Assembly: GCA_021805395.1 (NCBI GenBank) | Contig: JAJZFJ010000069.1 | Coordinates: 1-41,479, forward strand | Origin: a bacterium | GTDB lineage: Bacteria; Armatimonadota; Chthonomonadetes; Chthonomonadales; Chthonomonadaceae | Reading direction: 5' to 3' | Length of the DNA stretch: 41,479 nucleotides | In this document: in pieces, positions 33,254 through 41,479 of the stretch | Numbering within the stretch: the first letter of the stretch is position 1 | Layout: each line of letters starts with the position of its first letter | Translations under genes and position numbers: made by a program | Notes under the pieces: generated by a model | What the model was told of the DNA's origin: nothing | The model's input: the letters and a program-made list of their open reading frames with translations, nothing else | Database searches by the model: none

Positions 33254-34600
33254 GTGCAGATTGCTCTATTTTCTGGAGAACTATCAGGTGACCGCATAGG
33301 AGGAGCATTAGCACGCGAACTGCTGGCTAGAGAACCGGGACTTGAATTATGGGGCGTTGGCAGCAAAGCGATGCAGGATGCCGGTGTGGAGTTGATAGCA
33401 GATAGTGCAAGCTGGGGCGCAATTAGCATCACTGAAGCTCTCCCGAAAGTTCCCAGATTTCTATTGAAGGTCGCTCCGCTAGTGAGAGCAACTCTCAGAA
33501 AACGGAAACCCGACCTGGTAGTGGCAATCGATTTTGGGGCATTTAACGTCAGACTGGCTCGTTTTTGTAAATCCATTGATCTCAAAGTCTGCTACTACTT
33601 TCCACCTGGTTCATGGCGCAGAACTGGCTATGCCACACCAGAACTTGCTAAAACAACCGATCTTATATTAACTCCGTTTAAGTGGTCGGTAGACAGATAC
33701 GAACAGATTGGAGCTAATGTTGAATGGGTTGGACATCCAATTCTGGAAAATACCAGTACAAAACTGTCTCGTGAAGAGTTTATAGACAATCTCGGTTTAA
33801 ATCCAAACGACCCCATCATAGGATTGCTTCCCGGAAGTCGATCTCATGAGATTCAGCATCTTATGCCTGCAATGCTTGATGCAGCAGGCTTGATAGCAGC
33901 TTCGGAGAAAAGGGCACAGTTTGTTATTGGAGTTGCCCCAGGCATATCGCAGGATCAGATGTATAAACTGCTCACTGGAAGACAGGATCTTAAAGACCGC
34001 TTAACCGAGATTTGGCACGACCTGTCTGAAAAAGCGGATCGCAGTATAATATCGCCTCTAGCCCGAGGGGCAGACGTTCTCAAAGCTCGGACGTCACCAA
34101 TTCTGGTTACAGACACCGGTGTGCTTGTTCCAGAGAGAAAAGATCCATCACAGCAAAAGAGCTCAGCAACATCGCTTCCTGCAATCGTACTGGCCAGAAA
34201 TATGACTCATGAGGTGCAGGCATACAGTGATCTGTTGCTGGTGTGTTCTGGAACAGCCACTCTTGAGGCAGCTATATTTGGCACACCAATGATTATTCTC
34301 TATCGTGGTTCACGCATCATGGCTATGGAGTACAAGTTAAGAGGTCTGAAAAGGAAGATACAGTATATCGGACTCCCCAATATCATGATGGACAAGAAAA
34401 TTGTGCCTGAGCTTATTCAAGAGGAGGCGTCGCCCTCAGCTATTAGTGAAGCTTCTCTGCGACTGATGCGCGATCTGGAGCTTAGAAGCCAGATGCGGAC
34501 TGACCTGTTCTCTGTACGGGATGCGTTGGGAACCTCAGGTGCAAGTGGCAGGGCTGCCGAAAAAATTCTTCAGCTTTTACATACTTCCAAGGAAGATTAA
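33254..34600 (+). CDS. lpxB: Lipid-A-disaccharide synthase LpxB with an internal insertion
   Basis: A 448-aa GT-B glycosyltransferase joining UDP-diacylglucosamine and lipid X. The N-terminus FSGELSGDRIGGALARELL, GHPILEN, LLPGSRSHEIQ and VCSGTATLEAAIFGTPMI are family motifs. Common LpxB proteins have about 380 residues; the extra length lies mostly between about residues 235 and 315, in a charged region (RGADVLKARTSPIL, then PERKDPSQQKSS) between the sugar-nucleotide motifs. The start is GTG at 33254 with tgggagattgact before it. The stop shares a base with the msbA start (TAATG). No lpxH, lpxI or lpxK gene lies in the cluster. Confidence 0.93.
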   Translation: MQIALFSGELSGDRIGGALARELLAREPGLELWGVGSKAMQDAGVELIADSASWGAISITEALPKVPRFLLKVAPLVRATLRKRKPDLVVAIDFGAFNVRLARFCKSIDLKVCYYFPPGSWRRTGYATPELAKTTDLILTPFKWSVDRYEQIGANVEWVGHPILENTSTKLSREEFIDNLGLNPNDPIIGLLPGSRSHEIQHLMPAMLDAAGLIAASEKRAQFVIGVAPGISQDQMYKLLTGRQDLKDRLTEIWHDLSEKADRSIISPLARGADVLKARTSPILVTDTGVLVPERKDPSQQKSSATSLPAIVLARNMTHEVQAYSDLLLVCSGTATLEAAIFGTPMIILYRGSRIMAMEYKLRGLKRKIQYIGLPNIMMDKKIVPELIQEEASPSAISEASLRLMRDLELRSQMRTDLFSVRDALGTSGASGRAAEKILQLLHTSKED

Positions 34601-36402
34601 TGACAACTCAGTCACGTCTGTTAGCATACCTAAAACCATATCGCAAGATACTTGCTGCCGGGCTAATCTGTGCAGCCATTACTGCCGTACTCGATTCCAG
34701 TCTGGCACTTTTTATAAATCAGGCAATGGATGCGATGACACGCGGTCAGGTAGGTCACCTTAACTTTATTTGCGGTGCATTGGTTTTTGTATTTCTTGTG
34801 AAAGGGATTTTTACCTACGGCCAGAGTTATTTCCTCTCTCTCACAGCAAATAAAATGGTTACACGCCTTAGAGAGCAGATCTTTTCGCATCTTCACTCAC
34901 TTTCACTCTCGTATTTTAATCGGCAGCGAACCGGTACCATTATATCGGTGCTGACAAACGATGTACCCGTGATTCAGGAAGCTGCCATGAGCCTCAGGCA
35001 GATCATATCTGCCCCCCTCACAATTATAATATGTCTGGCAATTCTTTTCTGGAAAAACTGGTTTCTGGCTCTCATCTCTCTACTTTTTATCCCTTGTATG
35101 GCATACACTATCCAGCGTATTGGCAGCCAGATCCGAAGAATTTCAAGGACAATACAGAACAGCCTGGCATCTGTCACAAATATAGTTGAGGAGACTGTGG
35201 CGGGAGCACGTGCGGTGAAGTCATTTGCAGCTGAACGTCATGAGATAGACCGGTTTAGAAGTGAGAACGACAGAACGTTAGAAAACATAATGACTGGCGT
35301 TCGGCGCAGTGCAAGGCTACGGCCAATCACCGATTTTATAGGTGCTTTTGGTATCGCCCTCATTATGTTCCTTGGCGGAAATATGGTTGCAGCTACGGTG
35401 TATATTCATCATTATGGAGCAGCTGCAGCGCATAATCCGGTGCCATACTATTTACGGAGATGGGTATTGCATGGAGGCATGACAGTTGGTGGCTTTACTG
35501 CCTTCCTGTTTCTGTTAGATCGTATATCTCGCTCGTTCAGCAGTCTTGGCGGAATCGTTACCCTCAGGGGACGCGCTCTGGGCGCAGCAGGCAGAATTTT
35601 CGACGAAGTATTAGATGTAAATCCTGAAGTTGAAGACAGGCCGGGAGCCATCGTTATGCCCGTGATTGATGGCTCCGTGAAGTTTGATGATGTCTCATTC
35701 CGCTATGATGCTGAAAGCCCGCTTGTACTGGATGCTGTCTCATTTGAGATGCGACCTGGTGAGGTGGTTGCTCTCGTTGGAAAGAGTGGAGCAGGAAAGT
35801 CTACCTTGGCAGATCTGATTCCAAGATTTTATGATCCTACTCATGGCGCGATTCTGATCGATGGTATTGATGTACGCAATGTGCAGACCGAAAGCCTTAG
35901 AAGGCAGATAGGCATTGTTCCGCAGGAGACATGGCTTTTTGCTGGAACCCTGCGCGACAACGTGTGCTACGGTTATAGAGAAGCAACCGATGCAGAGGTC
36001 TGGCACGCATTGAGACTTGCAAATGCAGCATTTGTGGAAAGTTTTGAGGCTAAACTGGACACAATAGTGGGAGATAGAGGAGTTCGATTATCTGGTGGAG
36101 AAAAACAGCGAATCTCTATAGCACGTGCAATCTTGATGAATCCCCGCATTTTGATACTGGACGAAGCCACATCTTCTCTGGATGCAGCTTCTGAGGCGTT
36201 AGTACAGGAAGCTCTGGAGCATTTGATGAAAGGAAGAACAACTCTTGTGATAGCACACAGGTTGTCTACCATAGTGAATGCCGACAGAATTGTAATGCTG
36301 GATAGGGGCAAAATAGTGGAAACAGGCTCGCATAGAGAGCTGATGAAATCAGGTGGACCCTATTCCCGCCTGTATGAAACCCAGCTTAGCGGCTTCGATT
36401 AA
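34600..36402 (+). CDS. MsbA-like ABC exporter
   Basis: A 600-aa half-transporter with six membrane helices (residues about 15-300) and a C-terminal ATPase domain. ATPase motifs: Walker A GKSGAGKST, Q-loop VPQET, signature LSGGEKQR, Walker B LILDEATSSLD and H-loop AHRLS. The position directly after lpxB, with overlapping stop and start, makes it the likely lipid A flippase MsbA, but other exporters of this family share the same motifs. A loop of about 20 residues with Ala, His and Pro (about residues 265-285) lies between the fifth and sixth helices. Its 3' end overlaps the next, opposite-strand gene by 17 bp. Confidence 0.92.
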   Translation: MTTQSRLLAYLKPYRKILAAGLICAAITAVLDSSLALFINQAMDAMTRGQVGHLNFICGALVFVFLVKGIFTYGQSYFLSLTANKMVTRLREQIFSHLHSLSLSYFNRQRTGTIISVLTNDVPVIQEAAMSLRQIISAPLTIIICLAILFWKNWFLALISLLFIPCMAYTIQRIGSQIRRISRTIQNSLASVTNIVEETVAGARAVKSFAAERHEIDRFRSENDRTLENIMTGVRRSARLRPITDFIGAFGIALIMFLGGNMVAATVYIHHYGAAAAHNPVPYYLRRWVLHGGMTVGGFTAFLFLLDRISRSFSSLGGIVTLRGRALGAAGRIFDEVLDVNPEVEDRPGAIVMPVIDGSVKFDDVSFRYDAESPLVLDAVSFEMRPGEVVALVGKSGAGKSTLADLIPRFYDPTHGAILIDGIDVRNVQTESLRRQIGIVPQETWLFAGTLRDNVCYGYREATDAEVWHALRLANAAFVESFEAKLDTIVGDRGVRLSGGEKQRISIARAILMNPRILILDEATSSLDAASEALVQEALEHLMKGRTTLVIAHRLSTIVNADRIVMLDRGKIVETGSHRELMKSGGPYSRLYETQLSGFD

Positions 36403-37030
36403 GTGATGTTGACTTATCGGGTTCGAGACGTCTGCCTCTTCTGACAGTTCTTCTTACTGCTATTTCAGCAGGATCTAGGCCGGCTGCCTCTAGAGCACCC
36501 TCCCAAGAGAGAAACTTTCGTCTAGCTGCAGTAATTAGAGTAATATCCATTGCTTCCACATGCCTGGCATTGAGATTGATACCCTGCCTATGCATCTCCT
36601 GTAAGCGATGAATGATTGCATTGCCTGTCCACTCTCGGTATCTTCGAATGCGGGAGTAGTCTAAACCTGCCGCTGCGACAGCTGATCTCCATGAGCCATA
36701 ATGCTGTTTGCGGGTTGCTGCTGCTGCAAGTTGTGGATCGAGCCTTGTGCTGACATGCCGCCAGCTGAGATCGGCGCCGTTAGTGTGAAGCTCTTTTATG
36801 CGAGCGATAATTCGTTCTGGCGTCCATGTGCGGTATCGGCTAACGGATTCGTAATCGATCCCGGCAGCTTCAACACCCTCCCTCCATGAGCCATAGTAGC
36901 GCATGGTAGCGCGCAATAGGGCTATATCGGAGGCAGCCATATAGGAATAGGATAGATCTTCACCTGCATCGTAGCGATGGCGAATTTCAGCAGCAATGGA
37001 GTATTGGCTCCATCGTCGTTCAGTTGACAT
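36386..37030 (-). CDS. Protein of three homing-endonuclease-associated repeats
   Basis: A 214-aa basic protein built of three units of about 64 residues. Each unit has a W/Y start, a helix like ERIIARIKELHTNGADLSW, a second helix and the signature YGSWR-x2-V-x-AAG-[IL]-DY; the third copy is LSWEGALEAAGLDP. This is the homing-endonuclease-associated repeat (HNR) seen next to HNH nucleases and in Armatimonadota-type proteins, usually thought to bind nucleic acid. No nuclease motif (HNH, LAGLIDADG or GIY-YIG) is visible, so it is a stand-alone repeat protein. The Arg-rich tail (VRRGRRLEPDK) would fit DNA or RNA binding. The start is the ATG at 37030. Confidence 0.75.
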   Translation of the reverse strand: MSTERRWSQYSIAAEIRHRYDAGEDLSYSYMAASDIALLRATMRYYGSWREGVEAAGIDYESVSRYRTWTPERIIARIKELHTNGADLSWRHVSTRLDPQLAAAATRKQHYGSWRSAVAAAGLDYSRIRRYREWTGNAIIHRLQEMHRQGINLNARHVEAMDITLITAARRKFLSWEGALEAAGLDPAEIAVRRTVRRGRRLEPDKSTSLNRSR

Positions 37031-38278
37031 AAGAAGAGATTTCTCGTTAAAGTTTTAGTTATATGATGAACCCAATTGACCCATTAAGTCAAGCAAAAAA
37101 TATAACGAGGAAATTAGAGGTTATATTTTAGCCATAAAGTCTCATCGTATTGACAAGCTTGCAGATGCCTGTCGAATGGGTTATTCTCATAATACGGAGA
37201 TAACACTTCAAAACATTGCAGACTTTGCAGAAATTATTTAAGATGTCTATGGGACAATTTAAAATTTCATTACTGCTACTCATACATCCATGAAAATTAC
37301 TGGATGTTGATGTTCTGGTTGGAAATATGTATTCATTTTGGTTGGAAATACGATAGTGTATAGACTGTATTCATTTAAAAAAATCGAAAGATAAATAAAT
37401 TATTCAGATTATTACTACTCCTGCTAAGGATGCGATTACCATATAACCATATCTGGAATAGCGGAGGAATCGTTAATATTGATTGTGCATATATTTGAGT
37501 GTAATCTTCAACAGCTCAATTATGTCACTGCAAAATGTACGGGTTATTCCAAATAACTGATAACTGCTGGTTACCAGAACAAGCGTATTTCATGTATAGT
37601 GCTCTCTTTAGCTGGAAATGTATAGGTAATATCAGCATGAATACGAACTGAAAGCACTCTCTTTGGGAAACACCACAAATGTTGAACTCAATCTTCCAAA
37701 TATACCTCCATGGTGAACTGTTAAGTGAAGTAGTAGCGCAGGATTGATGGCTTCTCATCTTTCAAACTAATTATATGCTTTAGTCTTTATTCTAACAAAA
37801 TAGAAACAGGAGTAACTATAGCTGTCTCTAATATCCAGATGTATAACCCAAACTAATGAAGCGGTGTGAAGTCTTGCCATTTGGGTCCGACAAGTTTTAT
37901 GAAATACAGGCATGTCTGCAGTAGATGTACCATGAGTGTCAACAGGAAAACAGCAAGTTATTGCGGAATAGTCTATATACAAACGAATATCATACCGGTG
38001 CACATCGTCAAAAAATATCATGATTTCGTGATAATCAAAAAATAAGGATTAAATGAACCATGCTGTAAAATAGTTATGAAAGTATCCGATTGAAAATGAT
38101 TTCTATTGAAATAATGGCCAAAAAATGAATTGGAAATAGATCAAGAAGATTTTAACTCTACGTAATTATATGAGGCAGGTTATCCTGATTCATTTTTATG
38201 CAGTATTTTTCTTATACAACAAGAAAGAAAAGGCATGGAGACAGTGTGAATTTTCAGGTTTCTGAGGCTGTTCTGAAT
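37031..38278. other. AT-rich stretch without a supported gene
   Basis: This 1.25-kb gap is clearly richer in A and T than the genes around it. The longest frames (minus strand, 37525-37758 and 37767-38021) lack ribosome binding sites and have a composition typical of chance ORFs. A 37-codon frame near 37132-37242 starts without ATG. A short direct repeat ggttggaaata occurs at 37317 and 37340. No tRNA, riboswitch or terminator was recognised. It may be decayed DNA or an unrecognised RNA region. Confidence 0.5.
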
Positions 38279-39343
38279 TCAACTCTTCACTGACGAGATA
38301 GGATAGCCTTTCCAGGCCCAGGCAAGAGCTTCAGGCAGCGTTTCACCAACCACTCGTCCATCCACATGCCCAGCATCCTGAGCAAAAACGAACTGGTAGT
38401 GATAGTGTTTTACCTTTAGAGCTGCAGCCATCCTCTCGTTTGCGAGGACCCAGTTGTGCAGTGTAGAGATATCGTTTCCTGATCCTAAATCGTTCTGACC
38501 AACTTCCAACCATACCCTGAGCGGTTTACGTTTGGTTTGCAGGATGAGATGCTCATGGTATTCCCAGGCTCCGTGGGGAGATGCAGGATTGAATGGCGAC
38601 TGTTGATTAACGAATGTGCCCGAATATGTTAGTACACGATGAAAGAGGTCTGGACGAAACCACGCCATTGTAAAAGCTGCAGCTCCGCCTGAACTGCCAC
38701 CCATAGTCATTCGGCCGTCTGGATTCTTTGTGAGCGTTACGTTGTATAACCGTGATACTTTTGGAAGGACCTCATTCTGGATAAATCTTGCATATCTGCC
38801 TGAAACAGTGTCGTACTCAAGCCCTCTTTCACTTCCCTGAGCATCTCCACCTCCGGAATCAATCATAATCGCAATCATAACAGGCAAACGATGTTGATAG
38901 ATCATGTTGTCAAGAATCGTTGGAATTTGGCCTTCACCCATGCTGTCCTGTGAGATTAAAAATGGTGCAGGCGTGCCTGGCACATACTGACTGGGCACAT
39001 ATACTGTTACATTGCGATCGTATGGCACCACTTTCCCAGGCGCTGTTTTACTGATTCCGGGATAGATTTTGCTTTCGGTTGACTGCATGACGAAATGGTA
39101 GATCATGCCCTTTGGCACCGATGGATTAGCAGTTAGTTCTGCAGCATTTGAGTAAGGCGGTGCAACTGTATAGTCACCACTTTTGGAATTGGGCATAAGA
39201 ACTGGCAGGGAACTGAGATTTTGTACTCTGGTAGGAAGAAGGTTGGCAGGAGTCTGTGCAGAAGCAGATATGGTGAACAGACATCTGCCAATGAGCATGG
39301 CTGTTCCCGCAAAAGCAATACATTGTATCAGACGAATTCTCAT
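38279..39343 (-). CDS. Secreted esterase-like alpha/beta hydrolase (enterochelin-esterase-type)
   Basis: A 354-aa protein with a signal peptide (IAFAGTAMLIGRCLFTISASAQT, cut about residue 29-30). The mature part is an alpha/beta hydrolase of the putative-esterase family related to Fes/IroE and feruloyl esterases. The nucleophile is in MGGSSGGAAAF at about residue 219, with a likely acid in EVGQNDLGSG and a catalytic His in DAGHVDGR. The substrate is not known; carbohydrate esters are typical. The start is fixed by acggaggttgag before the ATG. It is a single gene. Confidence 0.85.
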   Translation of the reverse strand: MRIRLIQCIAFAGTAMLIGRCLFTISASAQTPANLLPTRVQNLSSLPVLMPNSKSGDYTVAPPYSNAAELTANPSVPKGMIYHFVMQSTESKIYPGISKTAPGKVVPYDRNVTVYVPSQYVPGTPAPFLISQDSMGEGQIPTILDNMIYQHRLPVMIAIMIDSGGGDAQGSERGLEYDTVSGRYARFIQNEVLPKVSRLYNVTLTKNPDGRMTMGGSSGGAAAFTMAWFRPDLFHRVLTYSGTFVNQQSPFNPASPHGAWEYHEHLILQTKRKPLRVWLEVGQNDLGSGNDISTLHNWVLANERMAAALKVKHYHYQFVFAQDAGHVDGRVVGETLPEALAWAWKGYPISSVKS

Positions 39344-39706
39344 CTCAACCTCCGTTTTTCAGAATGCCTTTAGAGACTCTGCAGCGAACCTGTTGTCTTC
39401 ATTCCTGGTTAACTCATTAGTACTCTGTTTTGAGGCGGTTCTCCTTCATGGTTATCTAAAGTAGTAGCTGCCTTGAATTCAGATATATAATCTTAGTCAC
39501 TTGGTGAATATATAAATGCGAGCGAAGGTTTTATAGTACAACAAAAAAAGATTTATCTAATCGCCTATAATGTGATATACTATCCTCATAATTGTTTATT
39601 GCAAGCAATTGTGAGCATATACCTACCCTCTGAAAGCGAGCACTGATGCAAAGGTATATCATTTGCTCCTTTTCAGCGGCTTTCATTCAATATTCGGGAG
39701 GAAACT
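39344..39706. other. Divergent intergenic region between esterase and prepilin genes
   Basis: No gene is supported. Near 39566-39581 lie TATAAT and TATACT without a clear -35. The leader of the prepilin gene has two nested inverted repeats (tgaaagc at 39631 with gctttca at 39679, and gcaaa at 39648 with tttgc at 39662), which could fold in the mRNA. No known riboswitch was recognised. Confidence 0.35.
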
Positions 39707-40516
39707 ATGAGGTCGGAACACGGTACGAAAGGTTTTACGTTAATTGAACTTCTGGTGGTGATAGCAATTATTGCCATTCTTGCCTCCATTCTCTTTCCTG
39801 TTTTTGCACAGGCCAGGGAAAAAGCACGGGCTATCACCTGTGTTTCAAACCTTGACCAGCTTGGCATTGCCATGATGATGTATGAGCAGGACTATGACGA
39901 AATTTTACCTGGACCTCTTGTAGGGTACGGGGATGGTGGCCCAGGGATTACGGATCCGGTAAATCAGCCAATGACATGGGATCGTTTAATCTATCCTTAT
40001 ACCAAGAATAACGGTATTATCACGTGTCCTAGTGATATCTACTCACCTTCAGTTATGACCAAAATGGGGATGGAAAAACGGTCATACACCATGCCAGGAA
40101 ATATGGGCTGGTGCTGGGCGTGCACTCAAAGCAGTACCACACATAACTGCTTCCTGAGTAATTTTGGTTGTGAGTTTACCGTTCCAGACTCAACAATATC
40201 ATATCCCACCATCACTGTGATGCTGTATGAGCGTGACAACTGTAACAATCCGGGTTGGAACTGGTGTGCAGTTGGAGATGGTGCAAATGAAATTGCATGG
40301 AGACACAGCCATGCGAGCAACCTGCTTTACACAGATGGTCATGTACACCCTGTACATGAGAACGCAAATGGACTTGTAATACTTCCGGGTTATAGATGCT
40401 GGCCACAAGTGAGTCCATACTCTGTTTCCAGATGGACAGGTAACTGGTACGACATTATTCCTGAACATGATGGACTGGATGTAACCTGTGGTGGAAATCA
40501 GGGTAACTGGCCATAA
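39707..40516 (+). CDS. Type IV prepilin-like protein (H-x9-DG type)
   Basis: A 269-aa pseudopilin. The prepilin peptidase site is KG|FTLIELL at residues 9-10, followed by a hydrophobic helix ([17 protein letters not shown]) and the linker QAREKAR, then [19 protein letters not shown]. The C-terminal domain contains many Cys and Trp and ends with a [16 protein letters not shown] segment, the H-x9-DG signature of this group. Such proteins are strongly multiplied in Armatimonadota and Planctomycetota. It should be exported, cleaved and N-methylated, and held in the inner membrane or in a pseudopilus. The start ATG has cgggaggaaact before it. A small membrane partner follows 29 bp downstream. Confidence 0.9.
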   Translation: MRSEHGTKGFTLIELLVVIAIIAILASILFPVFAQAREKARAITCVSNLDQLGIAMMMYEQDYDEILPGPLVGYGDGGPGITDPVNQPMTWDRLIYPYTKNNGIITCPSDIYSPSVMTKMGMEKRSYTMPGNMGWCWACTQSSTTHNCFLSNFGCEFTVPDSTISYPTITVMLYERDNCNNPGWNWCAVGDGANEIAWRHSHASNLLYTDGHVHPVHENANGLVILPGYRCWPQVSPYSVSRWTGNWYDIIPEHDGLDVTCGGNQGNWP

Positions 40517-40545
40517 CTCTATATTGAAAGGAAGATCGTGCAGTT

Positions 40546-40791
40546 ATGAAAAGAGAGATCAACCCAATAGTGATTGTGATGACAGTGGTTGTGATGGTGT
40601 TAGGGCTTGGTTTGTGGCTGTTCAAGGATATGCAGCCAGCACCATACAAACCTTCGCCTGGAGCAGCAGGGACACCAATAGCACAATTGCCAAATGAAGG
40701 CAAAATGCCTGCCAATTATCGGTCTGGTCATGCAGACCCGTTACCACCTGCCAATGTCAGGCCCGGGGATCCTACAGGGATTAAAAACTGA
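40546..40791 (+). CDS. Small single-pass membrane protein paired with the prepilin
   Basis: An 81-aa protein with one transmembrane helix (IVIVMTVVVMVLGLGLWLF, about residues 8-26), then a Pro/Gly/Ala-rich tail (KPSPGAAGTPI, then PPANVRPGDPTG) likely outside the cytoplasm. Small genes of this build directly after a prepilin-like gene are, to my knowledge, common in Armatimonadota; the role is not known. aaaggaag lies 11 bases before the ATG. The pair shares a terminator at 40818-40852. Confidence 0.7.
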   Translation: MKREINPIVIVMTVVVMVLGLGLWLFKDMQPAPYKPSPGAAGTPIAQLPNEGKMPANYRSGHADPLPPANVRPGDPTGIKN

Positions 40792-40817
40792 CAGTACAAT
40801 AGATGGCTCATGATGTA

Positions 40818-40852
40818 GAGGAGGTTGCCAGAGTAACTGGCAACCTCTTCTG
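40818..40852 (+). terminator. Terminator after the prepilin pair
   Basis: gaggttgccag (40821-40831) pairs with ctggcaacctc (40837-40847) around agtaa; the stem can extend outward with one mismatch and is followed by ttctgttt. Confidence 0.75.
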
Positions 40853-41100
40853 TTTGGTGTGAAACGTTTACCGAAGTATGCCAGGATGAGGGGAAATCCG
40901 GGCTGTTTATGGTGACGCCAGTATAGTACTCTACTGCTTCTTATGTCGGCGTAGGCACGGCACTGAAGTACCGTGCTGAAATCCCAAAGCCCATCTGCGC
41001 GGGCTAGATGCGAAAGACTGATTCCTCTGGTCGTTACTGCTGAGAGGCTATATGTACCACTACCTTGCCTTCGGCACCTCTCCCTGCGCTGTTGGCACGA

Positions 41101-41234
41101 GCCCTGGAGGGGATGAATCCCCTCCCTGGGTCGACAGCACCCGCCTGCGCGGGTGGGCAGAGCGCGAGCCATTGCGGCTAGGGATTTGGTGCTTTGTGTT
41201 GACTAGAAACCGACCAGTCGACGTTGTAAAGTAT
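41101..41234. repeat. Direct repeat, copy 1 (134 bp)
   Basis: These 134 bp are repeated at 41346-41479 without gaps and with about ten differences, most of them in one central cluster. It starts with gccctggaggggatg and ends with gtaaagtat. It contains two hairpins. Confidence 0.85.
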
Positions 41235-41345
41235 ACAGTCCTTCGCATCTCGTCCGCGCAGGCGGACGGTTAGCCCGCCAGCGACCGGTTTTAACCGGTC
41301 GTGGCACAGGCCTGTGTTGTGCACCGGAGGCTGGCCCTGGAGGCT

Positions 41346-41479
41346 GCCCTGGAGGGGATGAATCCCCTCCCTGGGTCGACAGCACCCGCCTGCGCGGGTG
41401 GGCAGAGTGCGACCGATTACAATGTGGGATTTGGTGCTTTGTGTTGACTAGAAACCGACCAGTCGAAGTTGTAAAGTAT
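41346..41479. repeat. Direct repeat, copy 2 (cut by the window edge)
   Basis: Second copy of the 134-bp unit, 245 bp downstream of the first. It reaches the last base of the window, so its true end is not visible. Confidence 0.85.

Larger units (their letters stand above)
40853..41479. repeat. GC-rich hairpin-rich intergenic block
   Basis: The base composition rises sharply compared with the rest of the window. Perfect short stem-loops follow each other: ggaggggat/atcccctcc and cacccgc/gcgggtg (in both copies of the direct repeat), cgtccgc/gcggacg (around 41248-41270), cgaccggtt/aaccggtcg (around 41282-41302), and gcacgg/ccgtgc (around 40955-40976). Short ORFs across it are artefacts of the GC-rich repeats. 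Confidence 0.7.

Noticed and set aside
36410-36435. tRNA-like gggttcgaga string
   Set aside because: It lies inside the coding region of the repeat protein, and no acceptor stem or anticodon arm surrounds it.
37525-38021. Two minus-strand frames of 77 and 84 codons in the AT-rich gap
   Set aside because: There is no ribosome binding site, the composition is Cys/Ser/Ile-rich as in chance AT-rich frames, and they match no family.
39601-39625. lac-operator-like string caattgtgagc before the prepilin gene
   Set aside because: Only half of an operator is present, and no LacI-type regulator gene is nearby.
40741-41385. Several ORFs of 60-143 codons in the GC-rich block
   Set aside because: They run through the hairpins and the direct repeat, overlap each other on both strands and lack start signals; GC-rich repeats produce such frames by chance.
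41101-41479. CRISPR array or integron attC sites
   Set aside because: There are only two repeat units, each far longer than a CRISPR repeat, and no integrase or cas gene; the hairpins lack the attC core.

Overview
The window reads as chromosome from a diderm bacterium of mid-range G+C (mid-40s percent, judged by eye), most probably a member of the Armatimonadota. The strongest pointer is the type IV prepilin-like gene near the right end. Its N-terminus runs GFTLIELL, then [13 protein letters not shown], then MMYEQDYDE, and it ends in an H-x9-DG-like motif followed by a small Pro-rich membrane partner; this style is very common in that phylum. A lipid A gene cluster shows an outer membrane with LPS. 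parAB with a parS site, and recF with a DUF721/DciA gene, suggest that the origin of replication is not far away. No rRNA, tRNA, CRISPR array or full-length transposon was seen.

Layout. 1-195 is a short element with perfect 25-bp terminal inverted repeats. 294-4951 holds a YflT-like stress protein, a prolyl oligopeptidase, a zinc-ribbon membrane protein and a quinone oxidoreductase. 5018-5571 is a compact regulatory unit: a sigma-28-like promoter, a cyclic-di-GMP-I (GEMM-I) riboswitch, an anti-sigma-28 gene flgM and a terminator. 5579-7295 is parB/parA with a one-mismatch parS inside parA. 7311-9980 is an AddA-like helicase without its nuclease domain. 9977-15241 (minus) looks like one operon: a secreted repeat protein, an AI-2E family permease, a class III aminotransferase, a small conserved protein and a subtilase fused to a polytopic membrane domain.

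15562-24572 holds mostly single genes: OsmC, a Q/M-rich protein, an ArsR regulator, a mucin-like anchored protein, a lone RND pump, a large lipoprotein, a PhyH dioxygenase with a consensus promoter, an RHH protein and a small hypothetical protein. 24830-26646 is DUF721 plus recF, followed by a 612-bp non-coding stretch with several DnaA-box-like 9-mers. 27265-29884 is an operon driven by a near-consensus promoter: an L-arabinokinase-like GHMP kinase, a previously uncalled 45-codon ORF and a nitronate monooxygenase. 29977-36402 is lpxD-lpxC-fabZ-lpxA-lpxB-msbA, tightly packed with overlapping stops and starts, covering much of early lipid A synthesis and export. 36386-37030 (minus) is a protein built from three homing-endonuclease-associated repeats. 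37031-38278 is an AT-rich stretch with no convincing gene. 38279-40791 carries a secreted esterase and the prepilin pair. 40853-41479 is a GC-rich block of small hairpins carrying a 134-bp direct repeat.

The most interesting points are the c-di-GMP riboswitch on flgM behind a flagellar-type promoter, the hidden 45-aa ORF coupled on both sides, the subtilase/membrane-domain fusion, the 195-bp TIR element, and the GC-rich hairpin repeat at the right edge. Every family assignment was made by eye from motifs; no database search was run.
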